A stretch of DNA of 64,000 bases from JANXSS01 sp025356535 (GTDB lineage: Bacteria; Pseudomonadota; Gammaproteobacteria; Burkholderiales; Burkholderiaceae_D): assembly GCA_043762325.1 (NCBI GenBank), contig JAYUMU010000140.1, positions 6,822 to 70,821 on the forward strand. The letters run 5' to 3'. Shown piece after piece: positions 32,768 to 40,463 of the stretch (its first letter is position 1; every line of letters begins with the position of its first letter). The position numbers and the translations under genes were made by a program. The notes under the pieces were generated by a model. That model saw nothing but the letters and a program-made list of their open reading frames with translations. It was not told where the DNA came from and ran no database searches.

Positions 32768-33334
32768 ATGGGTTTGAATTCGTATATGAAAGCGCATAAC
32801 CGATTGATGGAGGCAAATGCCGCGGTTGAACGAGCCAATCGGGCGCGGGAACAGGCGCCGGCGCAGCCACCTGGTAATTCCGTGCCGCAGGGAGCGCCAC
32901 GCGCGCCGTGGCCGCCGTCGATGCCGCCCCGCGCAGGTGAAGAAAAAGTGTATGACGAGAATTTCAACACCATCCCGCAATCACAATGGCGGCCCCGTCC
33001 TCCGACGATGCCTTCAAGTTCGCACCGGTCCAACGCAGCGCCGCCGTACCCGCAAAACCCGCAATACCCGCAATACCCGCAATATCCACAACAACAGCAA
33101 TACCCACAACATCAGCAATACCCACAGCCTGCACCGCCGCCGCTATACCCTCAACAACCTGCCCCTGCCCATCCGCAGGCGGCCCCGCATGCGCCCGACA
33201 TCGAGAATCAGGCCGCGGCTGCCATCGTGGGCCAGTGCATGCCAACGGTCTGCTGCGTGGCAACTTTCGCTGGCATATCGGTGCTAGGCGGCATTGCCTA
33301 TGCGATCTCCAGCAGGGCATCGAGCGGTTACTAG
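32768..33334 (+). CDS. Pro/Gln/Tyr-repeat protein with C-terminal membrane helix
   Basis: 188 residues from ATG 32768, with ACAGGAGAT upstream. The first ~30 residues form a charged helix (YMKAHNRLMEANAAVERANR). The middle ~110 residues are Pro-rich, with PQYPQYPQ-type repeats at about residues 95-125. The C-terminus has QCMPTVCCVATFAGISVLGG, a probable membrane helix preceded by Cys residues. There is no signal peptide and no known family that I can name. A tail-anchored or secreted-effector-like role is speculation. Base composition of the repeat (CAATACCCG) is less GC-rich than its neighbours. Confidence 0.72.
   Translation: MGLNSYMKAHNRLMEANAAVERANRAREQAPAQPPGNSVPQGAPRAPWPPSMPPRAGEEKVYDENFNTIPQSQWRPRPPTMPSSSHRSNAAPPYPQNPQYPQYPQYPQQQQYPQHQQYPQPAPPPLYPQQPAPAHPQAAPHAPDIENQAAAAIVGQCMPTVCCVATFAGISVLGGIAYAISSRASSGY
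33051..33128 (+). repeat. 9-bp tandem repeat inside the Pro/Gln/Tyr protein gene
   Basis: Repeated CCGCAATAC / CCACAACAG-like 9-base units encode P-Q-Y and P-Q-Q tripeptides. The period is a multiple of three, so copy changes would keep the frame. Confidence 0.75.
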
Positions 33335-33480
33335 CGCTTTCGAAACCCGTGTTTTCTGTCTGCGGGCCCGCTGGCACAGGACAAGGCAGCGTGAGAGGGG
33401 TCGATCGGGGGTTGCATGATGGCTTCGAAGACTGACGCAGCGGATGCAAGACGAGGCCCGCTGCGGCAGCGATGCCCGGG

Positions 33481-34056
33481 TCAGCCGGCGCCGAGCGTCT
33501 TGTCGAGCAGGCGGTGCAGCGCAGCGAAATCGGGCTCGCCGACATAGCGCTTGATGATGCTGCCGTCTTTGTCGATCAAGAATGTGGTTGGCGTCAGCTT
33601 GACGTCGCCAAATGACTTTGCGAGTTGGTCCTGCGGATCGAGCGAGACGGTAAATGGCAGCTTGCGGGTCTCGGTGAAATTCAGGACATAGTTCGGCGGG
33701 TCGTAGCTCATCGCCACTGCAATAAAATCCAGGCCGCGGTCCTTGTAGCGATTGTAGGTATCGACCATCTGCGGCATTTCGTGGACGCAAGTCGAGCAAC
33801 TGGTCGCCCAGAAATTTACCATCACGACCTTGCCGCGCAGGCTTTTCAGGTCGATCCGCTGCCCCGAAAGGGAAGTAAAGGTCACATCCGGTGCGCTGGC
33901 GCGGGCGCTGAGCGACTGGTAGCCCGCTGCTGCGACCAGGAGCACGAGCGCGCCACCGACTGCCAGCAGGCTCAGGCGCCGCTTGCCGGAAGCTGCAGGC
34001 GCGGCACCGGGGACGGCGTAGGCGGGAATGGCGTCAGGTGATGGTTTCGTCGTCAT
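33481..34056 (-). CDS. TlpA-like thiol-disulfide oxidoreductase
   Basis: 191 residues. An N-terminal membrane anchor (RLSLLAVGGALVLLVAAAGY) puts the domain in the periplasm. The thioredoxin-like fold carries WATSCSTCVHEMP (CxxC as CSTC), the cis-Pro as LTPTTFLID, and the AhpC/TlpA insertion (VAMSYDPPNYVLNF). It may keep cytochrome or Sox-protein thiols reduced. The last gene in the direction soxY-soxZ-dsrE-tlpA, 111 bp after the DsrE-like gene, with a possible own promoter. Confidence 0.9.
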   Translation of the reverse strand: MTTKPSPDAIPAYAVPGAAPAASGKRRLSLLAVGGALVLLVAAAGYQSLSARASAPDVTFTSLSGQRIDLKSLRGKVVMVNFWATSCSTCVHEMPQMVDTYNRYKDRGLDFIAVAMSYDPPNYVLNFTETRKLPFTVSLDPQDQLAKSFGDVKLTPTTFLIDKDGSIIKRYVGEPDFAALHRLLDKTLGAG

Positions 34057-34088
34057 GGTCGTCGGTCGGATGTTGTCGCACTGGGTGC

Positions 34089-34094
34089 ATTATA
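34089..34094 (-). promoter_or_regulatory. Possible -10 element for tlpA-like gene
   Basis: TATAAT on the minus strand, 33 bp before the start codon. No good -35 hexamer is seen at the usual spacing, so this is weak support. Confidence 0.3.
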
Positions 34095-34167
34095 GGCAGA
34101 TCGACGCGTGACGGTGTTCGGGCAGACGCTGCCGCGGCGCGATGCAACCGGCCAAGGCTGCGGCAAC

Positions 34168-34617
34168 TCAGGGCCGCAGGTAGACGTATCCTTCCCTGGC
34201 CTGAAGGCGTGCCACTTCGACCACCCCAGCCGGCACCACCTTGGCTTCCAGAACCAGCCTGGATGGCGAGATATTGCGTGCAGTCAGTGTATTGCGGCAC
34301 ACCCTGAATTCAACCCCCTGCGAGGCCAGCGCCGCAACCTGGTCATCGAAGGGTTTGCCGGCGCGGTCGACCGCGCCTTCGATGAGAAAATTGATACCTT
34401 CGCCGTGCGCGACGACGACGATCTTCGTATCCGGCATTTCACGCAGGTGATTGCGGATGTTGCCAAGCCCGCGTGTTGCCTGGTCGATGCCATCGACCAT
34501 GTGATAGACCACCTTGACCGGTTCGGGATTGGCCGCCAGCAGGTGGCTGCTGAAGCTGCCGGCGACGATGCCCAGCATGCCGCTACCGGCCATCTTGATG
34601 AAGGTACGTCGTTGCAT
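34168..34617 (-). CDS. Exported DsrE/DsrF-like protein
   Basis: 149 residues from ATG 34617 (MQRRTFIKMAGSGMLGIVAG), an export signal resembling a short Tat or Sec type. The mature part is a DsrE-like fold: VKVVYHMVDGIDQATRGLGN, VVVAHGEGINFL, then VEFRVCRNTL with a conserved Cys. These proteins bind or transfer sulfur; periplasmic versions are common beside soxYZ. It lies 44 bp after soxZ and is probably cotranscribed. Confidence 0.88.
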   Translation of the reverse strand: MQRRTFIKMAGSGMLGIVAGSFSSHLLAANPEPVKVVYHMVDGIDQATRGLGNIRNHLREMPDTKIVVVAHGEGINFLIEGAVDRAGKPFDDQVAALASQGVEFRVCRNTLTARNISPSRLVLEAKVVPAGVVEVARLQAREGYVYLRP

Positions 34618-34661
34618 TGGATGCTCCTGTTTAGGCATTTGGCGGCCGGTGCGGTGTGCGT

Positions 34662-34973
34662 CTACGCAATGACCGCATCGTCGGCGCGTTTCTCGCCGAG
34701 GTTGTCGGTCCAGGTCACCGTGATCCGGTCGCCCTTTGCGCCGCCATTGAACCTGAAGCCCAAAAAAGGGTTTTTCGAGATCGACGGGCCGAACTGCGCC
34801 GACAGGACTTCCCGGCCGTTGTGCAGCACGCTCAGTTGCTGGATGAAATGCGCCGGCACCAGCTTGCCGCCGGCGTCCTTGCGCAACCCGGTTTCCATGT
34901 CGTGCTGCATCAGCACCTTGACTTCGGTAACGCCACCCTGCTCGAGTGCGCGCACGCGCATCGGATCTGCCAT
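34662..34973 (-). CDS. soxZ: Thiosulfate oxidation carrier complex protein SoxZ
   Basis: 103 residues from ATG 34973. Immunoglobulin-like SoxZ fold: VKVLMQHDMETGLRKDAGGK, PAHFIQQLSVLHNGREVL, QFGPSISKNPFLGFRFNGG and GDRITVTWTDNLGE, the standard family sequence. SoxZ pairs with SoxY to carry sulfur intermediates in the periplasm. No signal peptide, as usual, since it is exported with SoxY. It lies 75 bp after soxY. Confidence 0.95.
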   Translation of the reverse strand: MADPMRVRALEQGGVTEVKVLMQHDMETGLRKDAGGKLVPAHFIQQLSVLHNGREVLSAQFGPSISKNPFLGFRFNGGAKGDRITVTWTDNLGEKRADDAVIA

Positions 34974-35048
34974 GTTGTGTCTCCCGGGCTTCATGCCCTG
35001 TTCATTCAAGCCTGTCGAAGGCGCGCGTCGGCTGCGCCGTCGCCCCTG

Positions 35049-35513
35049 TCAGCCGCCGCAGCCGCCGAGCGTGACCTTGATTTCTTTGCTGGCAACCAGC
35101 CATTTGCCATCGACCTTTGCCAGCGCGTAGACGTTCGATGTCTGCGCCATCTTTACCCGCGTCGACACATAGGCCTCGGTACCTGCCGGAATGGTGAAAT
35201 TGGCAGACAGGGCATTCGGGTTCTTTTCCACCAGAATGGCGATCTGTTGAACGTTCGGCAGCGATGTCGTGACGCTGATCGGCACCACCGCGCCATTTTC
35301 AGCGATCTCGGGTGCATTGATGAGCAGGTGGATCGACGGCGCAGCACTGCGGCCGCCGAGCGCCTTGACGGTGTCGTTGAGATTCTTGGTGTCGAACGCA
35401 GCGCTGTTCCAGCCTTCTGCGGCCAGCGCTTCAAGGGGAGACATCAAGCCTGTCGCGACTGCCAGGCCAAGTACGGTGGACAGTCGCAATGCGTCGCGAC
35501 GTTGCTGATTCAT
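35049..35513 (-). CDS. soxY: Thiosulfate oxidation carrier protein SoxY
   Basis: 154 residues. The N-terminal export signal has a twin-arginine-like start (MNQQRRDALRLSTVLGLAVA). The C-terminus ends in VTLGGCGG, the flexible arm whose Cys carries the sulfur intermediate. Heads the soxY-soxZ-dsrE-like set. No soxXA, soxB (hydrolase) or soxCD genes lie in the window, so the pathway is either elsewhere or incomplete. Confidence 0.94.
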   Translation of the reverse strand: MNQQRRDALRLSTVLGLAVATGLMSPLEALAAEGWNSAAFDTKNLNDTVKALGGRSAAPSIHLLINAPEIAENGAVVPISVTTSLPNVQQIAILVEKNPNALSANFTIPAGTEAYVSTRVKMAQTSNVYALAKVDGKWLVASKEIKVTLGGCGG

Positions 35514-35659
35514 GCTGGATCTCCAATGGTATTGCCGGCCTGCCGTTTGCGCTGCCGAGCCCGGAGTTTAAAATGCTTTTGAAAAACCTGCCGAGACAGA
35601 ATCGTAATTAGGTTATGCGAACACTGCGGCACGGCGTGTGTCGCCGTCGCGCACGGGTC

Positions 35660-36265
35660 TTACGGCCGCTGCTGAAGCGGCGCGCGGTTCTGGCCACGCC
35701 GGTCCTCGGCGCTGCGGATCGCCTGCAGTGGCGCGGCGCGGCGAAAGCCGAACAGGGTGGCCAGCATCGAGCCCGGGAACTGCGTGATTGCCTGGTTATA
35801 TCGGGCAACGCTGTCGTTGTAGGCCTGCTGCGCAAAGGCCAGCCGGCTCTCGGTGCTGCCCAGGTCGCGCGCCAGCGCCAGCATGGCGGCGTCGCTCCAG
35901 AGTGCATGACAGCCATGCGACAGGGTCAGCAGTTGTTCCAGGCGGATCGCCAGCGCGGCTTCGGCAGCGGCCATGCAGTCGACCGCTGCCGCGTCGGTCG
36001 GGTCGTCGGCGGCCAGCACGCTTGCGGTGAATGCCTGGTTGCGCGCAGCGGTGACGCCGTCGAGCACCGGATGCTCATGCATCAGGTAGCCTCTGACACT
36101 GTCGACCAGCGCCGGCACCAGGTTGTGCCGCCGTTTCGACTGCGCATCGACCTGCAGGAATGCCGCCTTGAAACCGGTACGCAGGCCCACCAGGCGGTTA
36201 TAGGCACCGACGGCCCAGAACATCGGCAGCAACACGCAGGCGAGCAAGATCAGCCACGTTGTCAT
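35660..36265 (-). CDS. LemA-family protein
   Basis: 201 residues. An N-terminal membrane helix (TWLILLACVLLPMFWAVGAYNRLVGL) precedes a helical LemA domain (QSKRRHNLVPALVDSVRGYL, then AYNDSVARYNQAITQFPGSM near the C-terminus). The C-terminal ~25 residues are Arg/Gln-rich. LemA function is unclear. It usually sits with a TPM/HtpX partner, but here it stands alone between soxY and the dolP terminator. Confidence 0.88.
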   Translation of the reverse strand: MTTWLILLACVLLPMFWAVGAYNRLVGLRTGFKAAFLQVDAQSKRRHNLVPALVDSVRGYLMHEHPVLDGVTAARNQAFTASVLAADDPTDAAAVDCMAAAEAALAIRLEQLLTLSHGCHALWSDAAMLALARDLGSTESRLAFAQQAYNDSVARYNQAITQFPGSMLATLFGFRRAAPLQAIRSAEDRRGQNRAPLQQRP

Positions 36266-36274
36266 GTCTGTCCC

Positions 36275-36309
36275 AGAAAAAAAGCCGCCCGACGGACGCC
36301 GGGCGGCTT
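36275..36309 (-). terminator. Rho-independent terminator of the lpoA-yraN-diaA-dolP operon
   Basis: A perfect 10-bp stem, AAGCCGCCCG / CGGGCGGCTT, with an 8-base loop. On the minus strand it is followed by a run of T. It lies after the dolP stop and just before the lemA start. Confidence 0.88.
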
Positions 36310-36380
36310 AAATATAGCATCGAAAAAAATCGCTGCCGGTGGGGTTCGCGCAAGCTTCGGTCGGAACGCCCGCCGTTGCA

Positions 36381-37031
36381 TCAGGAGCGTTTGTCGATTT
36401 CGCGCAGTTCGTCCTCGTTGATGTAATCGAACACCTTGACCACCCGCCGCACGCCGCTCACGCCGCGCGTGACTTCGGCTGCCCGCTGGCCTTCGCGCTG
36501 CGTCACGCGGCCCATCAGATAGACCGTCTCGCGTTCGGTGACGACCTTGATGGCAGTCGCCGACAGATCGCGGGTATCGACGAAGGAGGCTTTTACCTTG
36601 CCGGTCAGGATTGCATCGTTGCCGCGCGCCGTGTAGGTCGAGCGACCGGTAATTTCCAGTTCGTTGACGATGCCCTGGATGCCCTGGATGCTGCCGACCT
36701 CGCGCTCCACCGTCGCACGGGTGGCCTCGTCGCGCACTTCGCCGGTCAGCAGCACCTTGCGGTTGAAGCAGGCAATGTTGACATGGCCGGCGTCGCCGAT
36801 GAGGCGCGGTATGCCGGCTTCGGCCTTGATAGTGATCGCCTTGTCGTCGGTCTGGGCGCCGAGGGTGCGGCGGTCGTTTGCCGCGATGCCGCCGACGACG
36901 GCCGTGCCGACGACCATCTCGACACATCCCTGCAGGCTTGCCGCAAGGGCCGTTGCCAGCACGATGGCGGCAAGCGGCCGTGATCGGCACAAGCGCCGCA
37001 AAGGGCGCAGCCGGCGCATTGTTTCAGTCAT
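36381..37031 (-). CDS. dolP: BON-domain outer-membrane lipoprotein DolP
   Basis: 216 residues from ATG 37031, chosen over ATG 37037 because GGAGGAG lies 7 bases before it. The signal peptide ends with lipobox SLQGC. Two BON domains follow, at about residues 60-130 and 140-210 (RKVLLTGEVRDEATRATVER; ERETVYLMGRVTQREGQRAA). DolP (YraP) binds anionic phospholipids and supports BAM and envelope integrity. It overlaps diaA by 8 bp, as expected for this conserved order. Confidence 0.92.
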   Translation of the reverse strand: MTETMRRLRPLRRLCRSRPLAAIVLATALAASLQGCVEMVVGTAVVGGIAANDRRTLGAQTDDKAITIKAEAGIPRLIGDAGHVNIACFNRKVLLTGEVRDEATRATVEREVGSIQGIQGIVNELEITGRSTYTARGNDAILTGKVKASFVDTRDLSATAIKVVTERETVYLMGRVTQREGQRAAEVTRGVSGVRRVVKVFDYINEDELREIDKRS

Positions 37032-37620
37032 GTGCATCTCCTCCGAATAAAGCGACATCGATGCCGTCGCACAGGCAGTGAATTGCCAGCAGGTGGACTT
37101 CCTGGATGCGCGCCGTGCGGTCGTGCGGCACGCAGATATGGACATCGGCGCCGGTGAGCCGCCTGGCGATGGCGCCACCGCCCTTGCCGGTCAGGGCCAC
37201 GACCCGCATGTCGCGCTCCAGCGCGACATCGATTGCGGCGATGACGTTGGCCGAATTGCCGGAAGTCGACAGCGCCAGCAGGATGTCGCCGGACTGGCCG
37301 AAGGCCTGCACCTGCTTGCTGAAGATTTCCTGGTAACTGTAGTCGTTGCCGATTGCCGTGAGAATCGAGGTATCGGTGGTCAGTGCCAGCGCCGGCAATG
37401 GCAGGCGTTCGCGCTCGAAGCGGCCGACCAGCTCGGCGGCAAAATGCTGGCAATCGGCGGCCGATCCGCCGTTGCCGCAGGCGAGAATCTTGTTGCCGTT
37501 CGAAAGCGCGACGAACATCAGCTCGACGGCTTCTGCAATCGGCTGCGCCATCACGGAGGCCGCCTGGATCTTCAGTTCGGCACTCTCATGGAAGTGCGCG
37601 AGGATGCGTTGGTTAATCAT
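37024..37620 (-). CDS. diaA: SIS-domain protein DiaA / phosphoheptose isomerase-like
   Basis: 198 residues. SIS fold with ILACGNGGSAADCQHFAAEL, ALSTSGNSANVIAAI and VVALTGKGGGAIA. The family includes GmhA (sedoheptulose-7-phosphate isomerase) and the replication-initiation factor DiaA. The gene order yraN-diaA-dolP, identical to E. coli, favours DiaA, which binds DnaA. GmhA activity cannot be excluded from sequence alone. Confidence 0.88.
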   Translation of the reverse strand: MINQRILAHFHESAELKIQAASVMAQPIAEAVELMFVALSNGNKILACGNGGSAADCQHFAAELVGRFERERLPLPALALTTDTSILTAIGNDYSYQEIFSKQVQAFGQSGDILLALSTSGNSANVIAAIDVALERDMRVVALTGKGGGAIARRLTGADVHICVPHDRTARIQEVHLLAIHCLCDGIDVALFGGDAHD

Positions 37621-37709
37621 GGTGTCGGCAATGCCTTTATGGTCGATGCCGGATTATATGCCGTTGCGCCCGACCCACGCGTGGGCGCGCGCATGCAGTC
37701 GCGCAGGCG

Positions 37710-38084
37710 CTAGGCTTCAATCGCATTGCTGAGCCAGTGCAGCACCTCGCCGTCGATGGCAATCACGTCGAAACGGCAGGCGGGCAGCGTGCGCAGGCGT
37801 TGCAGGTAGAACTGCGCCGCACGAATCAGGCGGCGCTGCTTGGCCGGCGTGATGCTGGCGGCAGCGCCGCCGTGGCGCCCGTCGGCGCGGGCGCGCACTT
37901 CGACGAATACCAGCACGCCATCCTCGCGCATGATCAGATCGATCTCGCCCATCTTGCAGCGGAAATTGCGCTCGACCAGGCGCAGCCCTTGCTGCTGCAG
38001 ATAGGCGAGCGCTTGGTCCTCGCCGGCAGCGCCGGTCTTCTGGCGCGCAGTCGGCATCGGGGCAGGTGTAGCGGAGCGGGCCAT
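37710..38084 (-). CDS. yraN: YraN-family nuclease-like protein
   Basis: 124 residues from ATG 38084 (an alternative ATG lies at 38057). UPF0102 restriction-endonuclease-like fold: GEDQALAYLQQQGLRLVERNF, then GEIDLIMREDGVLVFVEVRA with the D-(x)n-ExK-like site. Physiological role unknown. It lies 19 bp after lpoA and 89 bp before diaA, in the order conserved from gamma- to betaproteobacteria. Confidence 0.92.
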   Translation of the reverse strand: MARSATPAPMPTARQKTGAAGEDQALAYLQQQGLRLVERNFRCKMGEIDLIMREDGVLVFVEVRARADGRHGGAAASITPAKQRRLIRAAQFYLQRLRTLPACRFDVIAIDGEVLHWLSNAIEA

Positions 38085-38103
38085 CGCGGCAAGCCGACCG
38101 GCG

Positions 38104-39507
38104 TCAGCGCCCGGACGCCACCGGCAGCACCACGCCATCGGTATAGATGGCCTGCTGTTCGAGCCGCTCGAAGCGGGCCGGGCCGACGCCGTCGAACTGA
38201 ATGCTCAGCCTGCCGGTCACGCCATCGATCGTGAAGCTGTCATGGCCGGCGCCGATCTCTGCGGCCACCCGGAAGGCATCGATGCCCAGTGCGTACAGGC
38301 GTTCGAGGTCGGGCGTGCGCCGCGCCGCGCCGGTCGTCAGCGCATGCGGATAGACCATCACCGCCGGGTGATCCGCCTGCAGCTGCCATGGCAGATCGAG
38401 CAGGCGCACGCCATCGAGCTCGGGACGCCTGTCGGCGCCGGCGACTTCCGCCAGATTGAGCGAATTGAGTTGCGAGGTACCGTAAAGCGTGAGCCCCGGA
38501 TCGACGGCCGCGCGCAACTGCCGCGTCTGCGCCGCGTCCAGCGCCACGAATACCAACGCCGGCGGATCGGTCTGCAGGCGTTTTTTCAGTTGCGCCAGGG
38601 CCGCGCCGTTGAGGAAACTGCCGGTCACGCTCAGCTCCATGACGTCGACTGCGGCGCCGCTGCTCTGCCAGCTGCTGATGAAGGCGCGGGCGGCGCGTTT
38701 TTGCCACGCCACGCCGGTCGAGACGATCAGCGCCTTGCCGCCGCCGTTTTCGCGCGCCGCCCAGCCGGCTGCCTGGCGCGCCTCGTCTTCGATCGACAGG
38801 CCCATGACCAGCATGCGTGGCGGCAGCCCGGCCGGGCTGTCTGCACCGGACTCCGGCTGCGCCAGTGCCACGGTCGGCCGATCGACGGCGCCGCTGGCCG
38901 CCACGGCGCCGACTGCGCTGCGCGAGAGCGGACCGATCAGTACGTCATGCACGGCGGCGGCGGCGCGATAGGCGGCAACGATGTTCTGCGCGCCGTCGTC
39001 GGTTTCGATCACGTCGAGGTCGATGCCCGCGCCGTCGCGCAAGTGGGCGGCCTTGAAGCCGTCCCGCACCATTTCAGCGGCAGCCTTGAGTGTCGACGAG
39101 CGCAGCGGCAGCAGCAGCGCCATGCGCAGGCGCGCCGGCGGCGCGCCCGGTGCGGACTGCGCGGATGACTCCCGGCCCGGCACGGGGCCGGCGTCCGGCA
39201 TCTGGGTGTCGAGCGCGTCGCCGCGCTTGTAGGGCGGCTCTGCTTCACCCGAAAAGGTCGTCACGGGCGCCGGTTCGCGCTGCTGTGATGGCCGCGCCTG
39301 CAGCAGCGGGTCGCGGTCAAGCCGGTAGCGCTCGCCTGCCTGGCCTGCCTGCGCGAGCCCGTTCGAAAACGTCGTCGGCGCCGCCGTCGCCGCGGCGGTT
39401 GTGTTTGCCAGCGCGGCCGGGCACAATCCGCCCAACCCGCACAGCAGACCGAGCACGGATGCTGCCAGGCGCAAGCGCCGGCTGGCCCTGAAATCTTTCC
39501 CCGACAT
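38104..39507 (-). CDS. LpoA/LppC-like penicillin-binding protein activator
   Basis: 467 residues. A signal peptide ends in PAALAN. The C-terminal ~340 residues form a periplasmic-binding-like LppC domain (LRMALLLPLRSSTLKAAAEM, VLIGPLSRSAVGAVA, FVALDAAQTRQLRAAVDPGL, LYGTSQLNS). Unlike E. coli LpoA (about 680 residues) it lacks the N-terminal TPR domain, and the only Cys in the signal region (GLGGLC) is not a good lipobox, so it may be soluble in the periplasm. Its start lies 11 bp from the divergent rsmI start. Confidence 0.83.
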   Translation of the reverse strand: MSGKDFRASRRLRLAASVLGLLCGLGGLCPAALANTTAAATAAPTTFSNGLAQAGQAGERYRLDRDPLLQARPSQQREPAPVTTFSGEAEPPYKRGDALDTQMPDAGPVPGRESSAQSAPGAPPARLRMALLLPLRSSTLKAAAEMVRDGFKAAHLRDGAGIDLDVIETDDGAQNIVAAYRAAAAVHDVLIGPLSRSAVGAVAASGAVDRPTVALAQPESGADSPAGLPPRMLVMGLSIEDEARQAAGWAARENGGGKALIVSTGVAWQKRAARAFISSWQSSGAAVDVMELSVTGSFLNGAALAQLKKRLQTDPPALVFVALDAAQTRQLRAAVDPGLTLYGTSQLNSLNLAEVAGADRRPELDGVRLLDLPWQLQADHPAVMVYPHALTTGAARRTPDLERLYALGIDAFRVAAEIGAGHDSFTIDGVTGRLSIQFDGVGPARFERLEQQAIYTDGVVLPVASGR

Positions 39508-39518
39508 TGACTGCTCCC

Positions 39519-40463
39519 ATGAACGACGCTGATTTGAATCCTGCCGGCACAGCCGACGCAATACCGTTTTCAACTGCCGCCCTGTTGCAGGACGTCGCCC
39601 GTCAGGATTACCCGACCGGGGCATTATATGTGGTCGCCACGCCGATCGGAAACGCCGGCGACATCACCTTGCGGGCGCTGAACGTGCTCGCGCTGGTCGA
39701 CGCCGTCGCCTGTGAAGACACCCGCAACACCGGCCAGCTGCTGGCCCGCTACGGCCTGCACAAGACGCTCATCGCCGCCCATCAGCACAACGAACGCGAG
39801 GTCGCCGAACGCCTCGTCGCACGGCTGCGGGCAGGCCAGCGCGTGGCACTGGTCAGCGACGCCGGCACGCCGGCCGTCTCCGACCCCGGCGCGCGCATGG
39901 TCGAGGCCGTGCGCGCGGCCGGCCTGCGCGTCGTTCCGGTACCGGGCGTGTCGGCGGCGATTGCGGCACTGTGCGCCTCGGGCCTGCTGGCGCCGCAATT
40001 TCATTTCGCCGGTTTCCTGCCCGCCAAAGCCGCGCAGCGCGATACCGCACTTGCCGCGCTGCGCGGCCTGGCGGCCACGCTGGTGTTCTATGAAGCGCCG
40101 CATCGCATCGTCGACACCGTCGCCGCATTGCAAGCGGGGTTCGAGCCTACACGGCAGATCGTCTTCGCGCGCGAACTCACGAAGTTATTTGAAGAAGTCC
40201 ATCGCTGCGCGTTGTCCGAGGCCGCAGCCTGGATCACCGCCTCGGCGCATCGCGAGAAAGGCGAGTACGTCGTCATCCTCGAGGGCGCACCGGCCGCCGT
40301 TGCCTGGGACCACATCGAGGCCGATCGCATACTGACGATCCTGATGGCGCAATGCCCGCTCAAACAGGCTGCCGCACTGGCAGCGCAGATTACCGGACAG
40401 AAGAAAAACGCCTTGTACGAGCGCGCGCTCGAACTGAAGGCCGCCGGCGAGGCGAGCGGCTAG
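39519..40463 (+). CDS. rsmI: 16S rRNA (cytidine(1402)-2'-O)-methyltransferase
   Basis: 314 residues from ATG 39519 (a TTG at 39507 is less likely). Tetrapyrrole-methylase fold: LYVVATPIGNAGDITLRALN, ACEDTRNTGQLL, LVSDAGTPAVSDPG and VFYEAPHRI. It 2'-O-methylates C1402 in the decoding centre. About 35 residues precede the core, longer than in E. coli. The stop TAG shares the palindrome CTAG (40460-40463) with the stop of the convergent rlpA gene. Confidence 0.95.
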   Translation: MNDADLNPAGTADAIPFSTAALLQDVARQDYPTGALYVVATPIGNAGDITLRALNVLALVDAVACEDTRNTGQLLARYGLHKTLIAAHQHNEREVAERLVARLRAGQRVALVSDAGTPAVSDPGARMVEAVRAAGLRVVPVPGVSAAIAALCASGLLAPQFHFAGFLPAKAAQRDTALAALRGLAATLVFYEAPHRIVDTVAALQAGFEPTRQIVFARELTKLFEEVHRCALSEAAAWITASAHREKGEYVVILEGAPAAVAWDHIEADRILTILMAQCPLKQAAALAAQITGQKKNALYERALELKAAGEASG

